The notes under the pieces: generated by a model
Database searches by the model: none
What the model was told of the DNA's origin: nothing
Seen by the model: the letters and a program-made list of their open reading frames with translations, nothing else
Virus record (IMG/VR): IMGVR_UViG_3300025164_001175
Location: 1 to 34,153 of that record
From: a virus
Length of the DNA: 34,153 bases
Strand: one strand, 5' to 3'
In this document: positions 7,168-15,200 of the stretch, piece by piece
Layout of the letters: each line of letters begins with the position of its first letter
How positions within the stretch are numbered: the first letter of the stretch is position 1
Position numbers and translations under genes: made by a program

Positions 7168-7998
7168 TTGGGACTTCGAAATGAATTAGAGGTTGAAAGG
7201 GTATTCACTTACGGAGTTGCTTTGGAACAGGGGGGTACTCAAAAAAACGCTGTATTCTGTTGGGAAAATATCATTTATATTATGAACTCCGATAAGACTA
7301 TACTACTTCGGTTTGAAACATCGGTTAATGAATTCAAAGACCCCATTAGATTTTTCTTGAGCGATTATGATTCCCCAAATTTTACTGCGGACGGAAGTAA
7401 TATAACTTTCCTTCAAAAAGGGGAGGAATTCATACGTAGCAAGAGATGCCGAATCCCCAATCAAACTTTTCAAGAAGTTGAAGAATTGTTTTATAAATTT
7501 TATAGTCCTGATAAAATGAAATGGAAAATTTCCTTTAGCAAATCTTCGTTGGATCTCTTGGACGAGAATTTATCGCATATTGAATTTGTAACTAAAGGGG
7601 GGGAACTAAAAATACTCCAACGAGATATCTATGTCGGATCTCTAATCCAACTCGAAAGAAAAATGGAAATGGAGGGCCTCGGCCTAACAGAACCAGAAGA
7701 TGTTCTTCCAGATTCTCTTTCCCCCATGGGAATGAGGACTGGTGATTTCTTGGCACTATTTAATTTCAATGAGAAGGTAGACATTTATTTTCCAGAAGAA
7801 CTGCAATACTTTATAATTGAGGGATTGCATAATAATATATCAGGGGTTATTGCGGGGTGCATTTATGACGACTGCGGGACAATAGCTGATTTAGGGGAGG
7901 TTATGCATGGGCGGAAAAAGTCGGAAAACGGGGAGTATATCCAAAAAGTTAGTCGAACGGTTGCTGAGCCAATCCTCAAAAGGAGGAAAATCATCTAA
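7168..7998 (+). CDS. hypothetical protein
   Basis: This 276-residue protein starts at TTG 7168, one base after the upstream stop, with AAGGGGGAA in front. It is a mixed acidic protein with no recognised motif. A CIYDDCG segment near residue 231 contains two cysteines. The last 92 bases overlap the well-started gene at 7907, so the annotated C-terminus (about 30 residues, basic) lies in a doubly coding stretch. No signal peptide or membrane segment is visible. Confidence 0.55.
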   Translation: MGLRNELEVERVFTYGVALEQGGTQKNAVFCWENIIYIMNSDKTILLRFETSVNEFKDPIRFFLSDYDSPNFTADGSNITFLQKGEEFIRSKRCRIPNQTFQEVEELFYKFYSPDKMKWKISFSKSSLDLLDENLSHIEFVTKGGELKILQRDIYVGSLIQLERKMEMEGLGLTEPEDVLPDSLSPMGMRTGDFLALFNFNEKVDIYFPEELQYFIIEGLHNNISGVIAGCIYDDCGTIADLGEVMHGRKKSENGEYIQKVSRTVAEPILKRRKII

Positions 7999-8113
7999 GT
8001 CGGGGGTTTCTCCAAAGGGATTATTGGATAAGGGGGGACTTGATTGGACGAAGGATTTTCCTGGGGATGAGGAAAGAAAGAAACGCGAAGCCGAGGGAGG
8101 GGGAAATAAATGA
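7907..8113 (+). CDS. small basic hypothetical protein
   Basis: This 68-residue protein has an ATG at 7907 behind GGGGAGG (7893-7899). It is rich in Lys, Ser and Gly (GGKSRKTGSISKK, SSKGGKSSKSG). It overlaps the end of the upstream frame by 92 bases and shares ATGA with the next gene (8110-8113). It is probably disordered and nucleic-acid binding. No family is recognised. Confidence 0.5.
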   Translation: MGGKSRKTGSISKKLVERLLSQSSKGGKSSKSGVSPKGLLDKGGLDWTKDFPGDEERKKREAEGGGNK

Positions 8114-8553
8114 ATCCCGACGATATGCTCACAGGACGCGAGATGGACGCGCTGGTGGCGGAGAAGATCATGGGGTCTGTGCCATGCGACGGATGGAGTC
8201 GCTTTCATATAGGCGAGATGATGAATGACATGAAGTGTGAGCATGAAATGGGCAAGTGTTTCCCAAAGAAAGCTGGGCCTCCGATGTATTCCACCTCCAT
8301 TTCCGCTGCGTGGCAGGTCATGGAGCATTTCAGACAAAACCAATGGAAAGTAAGCGTTATTGGTAATGAATGGTATGACGGAGCGTCGTGGATTTGTGTT
8401 ATGAGAGACGCGATAGGCGAAGAGAGGGGAACCGGGATCGACAAAAAGTCATGTACTGTCGTTGATGGTAAGCAGGGATGGGATGAACCGTCCGCCCCTC
8501 TCGCCATCTGCCGCGCCGCGCTGAAGACGGTGGGAAAAAATGAGACTTTCTAA
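8110..8553 (+). CDS. phage ABA-sandwich domain protein
   Basis: This 147-residue protein matches the pattern of the small phage ABA-sandwich family. It has an N-terminal helix with LTGREMDALVAEKIMG, a middle segment with YSTSISAAWQVMEHFR, and the conserved C-terminal APLAICRAALKTVG. The molecular role of the family is not established. The gene is visibly richer in G+C than its neighbours (for example GCGCTGGTGGCGGAGAAG), which suggests recent acquisition. Its start overlaps the upstream stop (ATGA), and its end overlaps the next gene by 14 bases. Confidence 0.75.
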   Translation: MNPDDMLTGREMDALVAEKIMGSVPCDGWSRFHIGEMMNDMKCEHEMGKCFPKKAGPPMYSTSISAAWQVMEHFRQNQWKVSVIGNEWYDGASWICVMRDAIGEERGTGIDKKSCTVVDGKQGWDEPSAPLAICRAALKTVGKNETF

Positions 8554-8752
8554 TTGTACCCACGAAGTACCTCCCTTTGCCCTATGTGGGATATGCGAAC
8601 CAGAGGAATTGAAGTCAATACTTAAAGAGATAAATCGACTATGGGGAAAGTTAGATGGCCCATGCCCCTATTGCAAAGTAAATGGTCCCTGCAAACATTG
8701 GTCTGGATGTGGATGGTCCGCCTCGTTTAAAACTGTAGAGGAAAAAATATGA
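8540..8752 (+). CDS. small zinc-finger-like hypothetical protein
   Basis: This 70-residue protein has two likely metal sites: CTHEVPPFALCGIC near the N-terminus, and CPYCKVNGPCKHWSGCGW near the C-terminus. The family and function are unknown. It overlaps genes on both sides by 14 and 4 bases. Confidence 0.55.
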   Translation: MRLSNCTHEVPPFALCGICEPEELKSILKEINRLWGKLDGPCPYCKVNGPCKHWSGCGWSASFKTVEEKI

Positions 8753-9006
8753 ACGAAATTGAGTTTGTTAAAAGTGTTCAAACGCTAGAAGTTAGAGAAA
8801 ACGATCTAATGATTATCAAGATTCCTTACAAAATTAAACCAGAAAATTCTGAAAAAATTAGAAAACTAGCAGAAGATAATTTGCCTATAGGAATGAAAGG
8901 AAAAGTAAAAATATTCATCCTTGAAGAAGGGGTTGATATAGGAATTATACGAGCAGAGGAGGATAACCATAAATGTGTCAAGAATGTAGTTGGGAAAATT
9001 TCATAG
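8749..9006 (+). CDS. hypothetical protein
   Basis: This 85-residue protein has a regular strand-helix-strand look: LMIIKIPYKIKPENSEKIRK, a helix, then GKVKIFILEEGVDIGII. It could be a small alpha/beta fold. ATG at 8749 overlaps the preceding stop (ATGA). The last 34 bases overlap the next gene. No family is recognised. Confidence 0.5.
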   Translation: MNEIEFVKSVQTLEVRENDLMIIKIPYKIKPENSEKIRKLAEDNLPIGMKGKVKIFILEEGVDIGIIRAEEDNHKCVKNVVGKIS

Positions 9007-9164
9007 AAGAAATAAATGATTATTTATCAGACCCAGATTACGATTGGGCCGAAGAAACGCTGTCGGGGATTGCAAATACTGTAGAAGAAAATAGTCATGT
9101 AACGGATAGGCAAAAAGAAGCGGTGGAGAATATCGTTGAGGCTGTTGAAAGGAAAAGTCGGTGA
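8973..9164 (+). CDS. small acidic hypothetical phage protein
   Basis: This 63-residue protein has an ATG about ten bases after GGAGGA. It starts MCQECSW and continues as a helical acidic protein (DYLSDPDYDWAEETLSGIA, then TDRQKEAVENI). Short proteins with this D-x-D-W-A...GI...T-x-x-Q-x-x-A-x-x-N-I pattern occur in many phages next to replication genes. The function is unknown. Confidence 0.5.
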   Translation: MCQECSWENFIEEINDYLSDPDYDWAEETLSGIANTVEENSHVTDRQKEAVENIVEAVERKSR

Positions 9165-9967
9165 AAAGTAATTACTTAAAATTGCTTGAGAAATATAAAA
9201 TTACTCCAACTTTTCCATGCAGTCAAGAATATTTTGAACGATCTGGAATTGAAGAGCAAACTTGTGGAGATTATGTATATTGGAAACAACACGAGTGGTT
9301 CATAGGGCCGCCAATAAATTCACTAACGGGGGAGTTAGTTAAAAGCCCTCCTTCAGATTGGATTATTCCCATGAACAAAATTTGGGCTTGTTTTCATAAT
9401 TGGGAAATGTCCTCAGATTATAAGAAGGAATTTTTATCCTTTGAGTATATCTATGATCCCAAAAACTTTTTGAAAATGGAAGGGGGTCGTTGGTCTATCT
9501 TTAGGAAAAATATTCGCAAATTCCCTGGCCGATATGGGAATGCCCCCCTACGATATATTGAAGCAACCTCTGATCATGAGGAGGATTTGAAAAAGTTATT
9601 TCTGGAATGGGTTGGTACCAAGGGGGAAGATCAAGAAATACATGATGATGAAGTTATGCTAAATTACCTTTTTCATGGTAATAATAGAAAAATTTTGGTA
9701 GATAAAAATAATTATATTTTGGGGGTAAATATATGGGATTTGGGGTACTCCCAAATTTATTTCCGGTTCAATTTCTCCCGAAATATCAAATTTTTAAACG
9801 AATATTTGAGATATATTTTCTATACAGATCCTATCATATTGAACCAAAATAAATTGGTTAATGATGGGGGATCTCTAGATAACAAAAATCTTGAGGCATT
9901 TAAGGACAAACTTTGCCCTTTGGAAAAAAGGGAAATTTTTTCTTATATCAAAATGGAGGAAATATGA
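9161..9967 (+). CDS. DUF2156-like protein (possible GNAT-fold acyl/aminoacyltransferase)
   Basis: This 268-residue protein has a GTG start overlapping the upstream stop. Two segments resemble the DUF2156/phosphatidylglycerol lysyltransferase C-terminal family. FEYIYDPKNFLKMEGGRW with FRKNIRKF corresponds to the family's 'Y-tt-L-G-k-KRN-in-F' segment. LVNDGGSLDNKNLEAFKDKL corresponds to the 'iN-e-D-G--gLR--K' end. Cellular relatives transfer aminoacyl or acyl groups. Here the substrate is unknown and the family match is tentative. No membrane domain is present. Confidence 0.42.
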   Translation: MKSNYLKLLEKYKITPTFPCSQEYFERSGIEEQTCGDYVYWKQHEWFIGPPINSLTGELVKSPPSDWIIPMNKIWACFHNWEMSSDYKKEFLSFEYIYDPKNFLKMEGGRWSIFRKNIRKFPGRYGNAPLRYIEATSDHEEDLKKLFLEWVGTKGEDQEIHDDEVMLNYLFHGNNRKILVDKNNYILGVNIWDLGYSQIYFRFNFSRNIKFLNEYLRYIFYTDPIILNQNKLVNDGGSLDNKNLEAFKDKLCPLEKREIFSYIKMEEI

Positions 9968-10272
9968 AACCTATAGATTTTTCTGAGAAAACAAAAGATT
10001 TACAAAAACCAGCAGAAATGACAGATAAAGAATGTTCCCCACTTCCCATTTGGAATGACGGACAAATTTGTATATCTTGTTGGAAAGCAGATTGGAAAGA
10101 AAGATTATCTATTTTATTTTTCGGAAAAATTTGGATCCGAGTTTATTCAGGGGTAACTCAACCACCTATATATTTAGAAGGAACAAAAACACCATTTGCT
10201 ACTCCTATGATATTAAATGTTAAAAAGTTAAAAGATGCCTGGAATAAAACTTTTATGGGGAGGGAAAAATGA
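9964..10272 (+). CDS. conserved phage hypothetical protein
   Basis: I chose ATG 9964 (MKPIDFSEKTKD) because it follows GGAGGAA. The longer frame from 9913 only runs through the previous gene. This 102-residue protein contains ISCWKADWKERLSILFFGKI, WIRVYSGVTQPPIYLE and a short tail. The 'CWK-x-x-W-x-E-R-L...G-x-(I/V)-W...QPP' pattern recurs in small proteins of many phages, of unknown function. It directly precedes the sliding clamp gene (ATGA overlap). Confidence 0.65.
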   Translation: MKPIDFSEKTKDLQKPAEMTDKECSPLPIWNDGQICISCWKADWKERLSILFFGKIWIRVYSGVTQPPIYLEGTKTPFATPMILNVKKLKDAWNKTFMGREK

Positions 10273-11333
10273 AAAAAGTTGATCTGTTAAATGCTATCAA
10301 ATCTGTAATGATGGGGATTGACAAATCCAGTGCCATCGGATCAGATTTTATTCTATTCGATGAAAACTGGGTCCGGTCGTACAAGGAGGATATCAGTTGC
10401 TCCTTCCCCCTTGAAACGGGAATCAGAACAGCTGTTAGAGCAGAAGAATTGTACAAGGTTTTATCCAAAATGGAAGCCGAAGAAATTGATATCAAGATGA
10501 ATGACGACGGTAAATTTCAAGTTAAGGGGGGGAAGACTACTCTCAAAATGAACCCTCTTCAAAAAGAACAGATTACCAGTTCTCTAGAGAGGGCTTGGGC
10601 TGTTCAAACAGATGGATTGGAATGGTTCTATCTCCCCAAAGACTTCCAAGTGGGAATGGAACTTTGTTCATTCAGCGCAGGGACGGGGCCAGCTTTGGGA
10701 CCTTTGGCAGGGGTTCATTTCTTCGAAAATAAAGCAGTTTCTACAGACAATTACCGGGTGTCCATCTATACCATGTTGGAAGCAGTCACTAGCGCATTTA
10801 CCCTCCCAACCAAAACGGTGGAAGGGCTTATGAAATTAGAAGAGAACTTTGAAATTATTGCTTTATCAAAGGCATGGGCTCATTTCTCTAACGAAAGGGG
10901 AGCTATCTATAGTTCAAGGGTACTAGCAGGGGATTACCCTTCCAAGAAGATTGTGGGACTGTTCGAAGTTATGAAATTTGATATGACTGCTGATCCTCTT
11001 GAGTTTCCCAAGGGATTGGAGGCTCCGTTGGAAAGGGCTAAAATCCTGGCTGGTGCTAGTGGAGATGGATGGGATGCTTTATCAAAAGTTTCTCTTTCCT
11101 ATTCCAAGGGAGTTTTAGAAATTCGGGCGGGGAAAGAAGCAGGGGAAATTGTTGACGGAGTTGATTGGAAAAAAGGTCATTTTGAAGAAGGAATTGAACT
11201 TAAAGTACAACCTGACTTTTTCAAAAAAATTTTAGGAATCACCCGTCAATTCCGTATGAGCGGAGTTAAGAAATCATTGTTGTTCTCTTCGGAGAAATTT
11301 AGTCATATTATGGTTGCATCAGTAGGAAAATAG
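10269..11333 (+). CDS. dnaN: DnaN-like DNA polymerase sliding clamp
   Basis: This 354-residue protein has the usual length of bacterial beta clamps. The middle domain has AVSTDNYRVSIYTML, equivalent to the ATDGHRLA segment. It is followed by YSSRVLAGDYPSKKI, equivalent to the SRLI-G-FP segment that precedes the last domain. The C-terminal third ends in beta strands without a typical M-P-(M/V)-R-L tail. A ring-shaped dimer would tether the polymerase encoded at 12204 and be loaded by the AAA+ protein at 15786. It overlaps the upstream gene (ATGA). Confidence 0.82.
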   Translation: MKKVDLLNAIKSVMMGIDKSSAIGSDFILFDENWVRSYKEDISCSFPLETGIRTAVRAEELYKVLSKMEAEEIDIKMNDDGKFQVKGGKTTLKMNPLQKEQITSSLERAWAVQTDGLEWFYLPKDFQVGMELCSFSAGTGPALGPLAGVHFFENKAVSTDNYRVSIYTMLEAVTSAFTLPTKTVEGLMKLEENFEIIALSKAWAHFSNERGAIYSSRVLAGDYPSKKIVGLFEVMKFDMTADPLEFPKGLEAPLERAKILAGASGDGWDALSKVSLSYSKGVLEIRAGKEAGEIVDGVDWKKGHFEEGIELKVQPDFFKKILGITRQFRMSGVKKSLLFSSEKFSHIMVASVGK

Positions 11334-11341
11334 GAGATTGT

Positions 11342-11590
11342 ATGAGAAATTATTTTAGTAAATTAGTTGGGGCAATTTTTATAGGAATTATTATTCTTTC
11401 TGAAGTTCAATTTTCTCCTGGAATAATAGTAAAAACAGTGTGTATAGATGGACTTGAATTTGTAGTAGCCTATCCACTTAAATGGTCAATGGGAAATATC
11501 TTACCTGCTAAGGCCCCCACATCGGTGATTCAAGTGTATGATAAGAGTGATTATGCTCATGGTAGTCCTCAACCAAAAAGTTGCAAATAA
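11342..11590 (+). CDS. small exported or membrane-anchored hypothetical protein
   Basis: This 82-residue protein has a positively charged start (MRNYFSK) and a hydrophobic segment LVGAIFIGIIILSEV, consistent with a signal anchor or signal peptide. The remainder includes a KTVCIDGLEFVVAYPL motif and a Lys/Cys end. AGGAGATTGT precedes ATG 11342. The function is unknown. Confidence 0.5.
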   Translation: MRNYFSKLVGAIFIGIIILSEVQFSPGIIVKTVCIDGLEFVVAYPLKWSMGNILPAKAPTSVIQVYDKSDYAHGSPQPKSCK

Positions 11591-11592
11591 AA

Positions 11593-11814
11593 ATGAAAAA
11601 GAAAGACAAAAAGATTAAGACAAGTATTATTCTTACTCCTTCTGATGAGTCAAAATCAGTTTGTCCTCGCTGCAAAAGTTATTATGCGGGTAAAATTCCA
11701 GTGTTGGATTTCAAAGATCCAGAATATTCTGCAGGGAAAAGGGAGAAACCACCTACCATAATGGTAAAATGCCACGGGGCGCACCCCCAAGATCCTTGGG
11801 AAGGGAAAGATTAA
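11593..11814 (+). CDS. small zinc-ribbon-like hypothetical protein
   Basis: ATG 11593 is preferred to TTG 11581; neither has a strong ribosome site. This 73-residue basic protein carries CPRCKSYY near residue 24 and a single Cys-His pair (KCHGAHPQD) near the C-terminus, a possible zinc site. TAA overlaps the next ATG (11812-11816). Confidence 0.5.
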   Translation: MKKKDKKIKTSIILTPSDESKSVCPRCKSYYAGKIPVLDFKDPEYSAGKREKPPTIMVKCHGAHPQDPWEGKD

Positions 11815-11996
11815 TGGATGAAGAGACTGCTAGATTCATATTAAATTTATTTTGGTTGGCTGACGGAGGGGATTGTGCTTTTTGTACTGGGGAAATGACA
11901 AGATTCTTTATTGAAAAGTTTCCTCAATTCGAATGGATAGCTGATGAAATTGCCAAGAAAAAGGGCTTCGATCCTATGTGCTGGAGGGAGCATTAA
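11814..11996 (+). CDS. small hypothetical protein (60 aa)
   Basis: The ATG at 11814 overlaps the upstream TAA and is preceded by GGGAAAG. The product has a CAFCTG pair and acidic/aromatic helices (FFIEKFPQFEWIADEIAKKK). A longer frame from 11769 reads through the previous gene and is less likely. The function is unknown. Confidence 0.5.
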   Translation: MDEETARFILNLFWLADGGDCAFCTGEMTRFFIEKFPQFEWIADEIAKKKGFDPMCWREH

Positions 11997-12032
11997 TATG
12001 GACATTAATCAAATTAGGATTGAAAAAAAAAG

Positions 12033-12203
12033 ATGGAAAATAATATGCAAAGAATAATATCACAAATGGTAGGATTATTTATAGACCAAACTGAAGTAAG
12101 AGTTGAGAATATAACTATAGCCATGATAGATGTGACTAGTCTAGGAGATACCAAACCCCGATTCGTAGTGGGACATGTGGAAGTGGGGTTGGAAAAAATA
12201 TAA
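12033..12203 (+). CDS. small hypothetical protein (56 aa)
   Basis: This frame runs from ATG 12033 to TAA 12201-12203, which directly abuts the polymerase ATG at 12204. The product starts MENNMQRIISQMVGLFID, then a beta-rich stretch (VRVENITIAMIDV). The ribosome site is weak, and the internal ATG at 12045 is an alternative. The function is unknown. Confidence 0.4.
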   Translation: MENNMQRIISQMVGLFIDQTEVRVENITIAMIDVTSLGDTKPRFVVGHVEVGLEKI

Positions 12204-15200
12204 ATGCGAGGGTTCTTTGATATACCAACTCCTGCTAAAGCAGCCCAACCAAAAACCCCCCGAGGGGCCGTAGGTTGTGACGCATGTGGGCTGAAAAATC
12301 GTACCCTATCCCCAAATATTCCCCCCACTGGTGAAGGAAAACTTAAAACCTTCATATTGGGGGAAGCTAGTGGTGAGCGAGAAGATCAACTGAACAATCA
12401 ATTTATAGGAGAAACTGGCCATTTTCTTAGAAAATGCTTTAGGATTATGGGGTACGATCTAGATAGAGATTTCAGAAAAACTAATGCCGTAGCGTGTTTT
12501 GTTTATCATCAAGTTCCTATATTTACTATAGATGGGTATAAACCTGTATCTAAAGTTAAGGTGGGGGATTTAGTATTAACCCATAAAGGAAGATTTAGAA
12601 AGGTAATATCTAGAATTCAAGATCTTCCCAAGCACCTTAAAAGAATTACTGAAGAAGTTTACAAAATTAAAGTGGGGAGGATCAATTCTCCTTATAAAAA
12701 TAGAAGTTTGAAAGAATTTGTTGTTACCTCTTCACATAGATTTTTATCTAAAATAGACAATAAAGAAAATTGGGTTTATGCACGTCAATTAAATAAAGGA
12801 GATAGAATAATAGCCATAGGAGAAAAATGTATAATTTGTGGGGGTATTTTTTTTAAAACTAATTCTTATGGGGAAAATATTTGTTCTTTAATCTGCGAAA
12901 GTAAATACTTAGAGGATAAATATGGAGAAAAACTTAGGGAGAAAGCCCATGAAAAAGTAAGAAGATCGGCTAAACTGGGCGTTTGGGGGAAGATGACGGG
13001 GGGGAAAGTAACTAAGGAAGCTAAGCTAAAAGGCAGAATAAAATGGGCCAAAATTAAAGAATCTGAAAATAAATTATCTAGTATATCTCCTATCACAATA
13101 GGATTTGGAGAGGGGTCTTTAGCAAATTATTTATCCGATAAAAAAATACAATTCATTTCTCAATTTGCCATTGAAACATTAAATTATGATTTCTTTTTGC
13201 CAAAGTATAATTTGCTAGTGGAAGTAGATAATCCGGATAGGAACGGACAAAAATCAGTTAAAAATGATCAAACGAAAAAAAACATACTAGCTAAAAATTA
13301 TAATTATGAATTACTCCGAGTTTCCTCTAAAAATCCTATTTCCCCAATAGAAAGATTAATAAAGAATCATAATCAAGAATATCAATTCACCGAAGTAGAA
13401 ATAGTTTCTATAGAAAAAATTCCTATAGGAAAAAGAATGTCTTTAACTTGCATAGAAGTAGAAGAGGACAATAGTTTTATAGCAAATAGAGTAATTCATC
13501 ATAATTGCCGGCCAACCAACGAGAAGGGGAGCAACCGAACTCCGACTACACGGGAAATCAAAGCTTGCGAACCTAACTGGCGAGCAGCGATACAACAATT
13601 TCAACCGAAGTATATACTACTTTTTGGCGCAAAAGCAGTAGAGGCGTTTTTCATGAATAGGACTCAACCTATTTCAACAAATTTATCTATTGGGAGATGG
13701 AGAAAACTTTGCATTCCTGATGTTCAAACGAAGGCTTGGGTTATCCCACTATACCATCCCTCTTTCGTTATCAGAAATCCTGACGCAGAGAACATTTTCA
13801 AATTAGACCTCCAATGGGCAATGGAACAAATAACTTCAAATTTACCAGAAATAGAAGAAATTGATTATTCCCAAAAGATAAAATGTCTAACCAATACAGA
13901 TGAAATTTTAGATATTCTCAAAACGATTAAAGAACAAAAACCAACGATAGCATTTGATTATGAAACTACTGGCCTCCGTCCCTACTATCCCGGCCACTCT
14001 ATTGTGTCTACGGCTGTCGCTATCTACGGGGAGGACATAGCCTATGCCTGGCCCTACTCCTACCCCGGAGCGTGGCAATCAGGACAGTTAGAAGCGTTGA
14101 ATAAGGCATGGCGAGGGGTACTCTCCGACCCAGAAATATTAAAAGTAGCCCAGAATATTCAGATGGAGCATCCGTGGAGTAAAATCATAATTGGAGAAGA
14201 GCCAAAAGGATGGTATTGGGATACAATGGTTTGTTCTCATATCGTAGATGAACGAGCAGGATTTACAGGGCTAGATTTTCAAACGTTTATAAATTGGGGG
14301 TATGAATACGGAGGGGATATTTCTAAATTCAAAAAGGCCCTTCCGGGAACTAAATTTAATACTATGCAGAAGTGCCCATTAAATGAGCTATTGAAATATA
14401 ACGGATTAGATGCTTATTTCACGATGAGATTGGCGGAACGGCAATGGGATTTCATGGATAAGGGGAATAAGGAATCCCTCGCCGCTTCTAAAGCCTACGA
14501 TTTATTTCATAAAGGAGTTCTTGCTTTTTCTGATATGGAAATGGAAGGGATCTCAGTAAACGTAGAATATTATCAAGATACCCAAATAAAATTAGAAAAA
14601 AGACTAGATTTCCTAGAAAAACAATTACTTCGCTCTCCAGAAGCAAAATTATTTAAATCTAAAACAGGAAGAGAAATAAAATTAACTTCTTCTGATGATA
14701 TGAAAAAACTTTTGTTTGAATTCTTAGGAGTAAAATCCATCAAAAAAACGGAGGGTGGTGGGGACTCCGTAGATAAAGACGTTGTGGAAAGTTTGGATAT
14801 ACCCTTCGCAAAAGATTTGGTTAAAAAAAGAAAATTGGATAAATTGAAGACTACTTATATTGATGGAATTTTAGGTTTACAAGTCAATAAAAAATTACAT
14901 CCTAATTCTAATTTACATTTAGTAAGAACAGGCAGAAGTTCTATGGACTCCCCCAATATGCAAAACATTCCCAAAAGAGATAAAGAATCTATGACTATGG
15001 TAAGAAATGGAATAATTCCCTCTCCAGGAAACCTATTAGCTGAGGCTGATTATGGGGGGCATGAAGTCGGCATTTTAGCTTGCTATTCCAAAGACCCTGT
15101 ATTAATGAAAGAACGTATAGATGGAGCGGATATTCATCAAGAGTGGGCAGATTTTTTACAACTAAAGGGATTCGATGCAAAAATAATGAGATTCGATGCC

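Noticed and set aside
7891-8343. 150-residue minus-strand frame
   Set aside because: It is antisense to the ABA-sandwich gene and the 7907 gene, both better supported.
11998-12057. 19-codon frame starting ATG 11998
   Set aside because: Too short to support. The overlapping 12033-12203 frame fits the gap and abuts the polymerase start.
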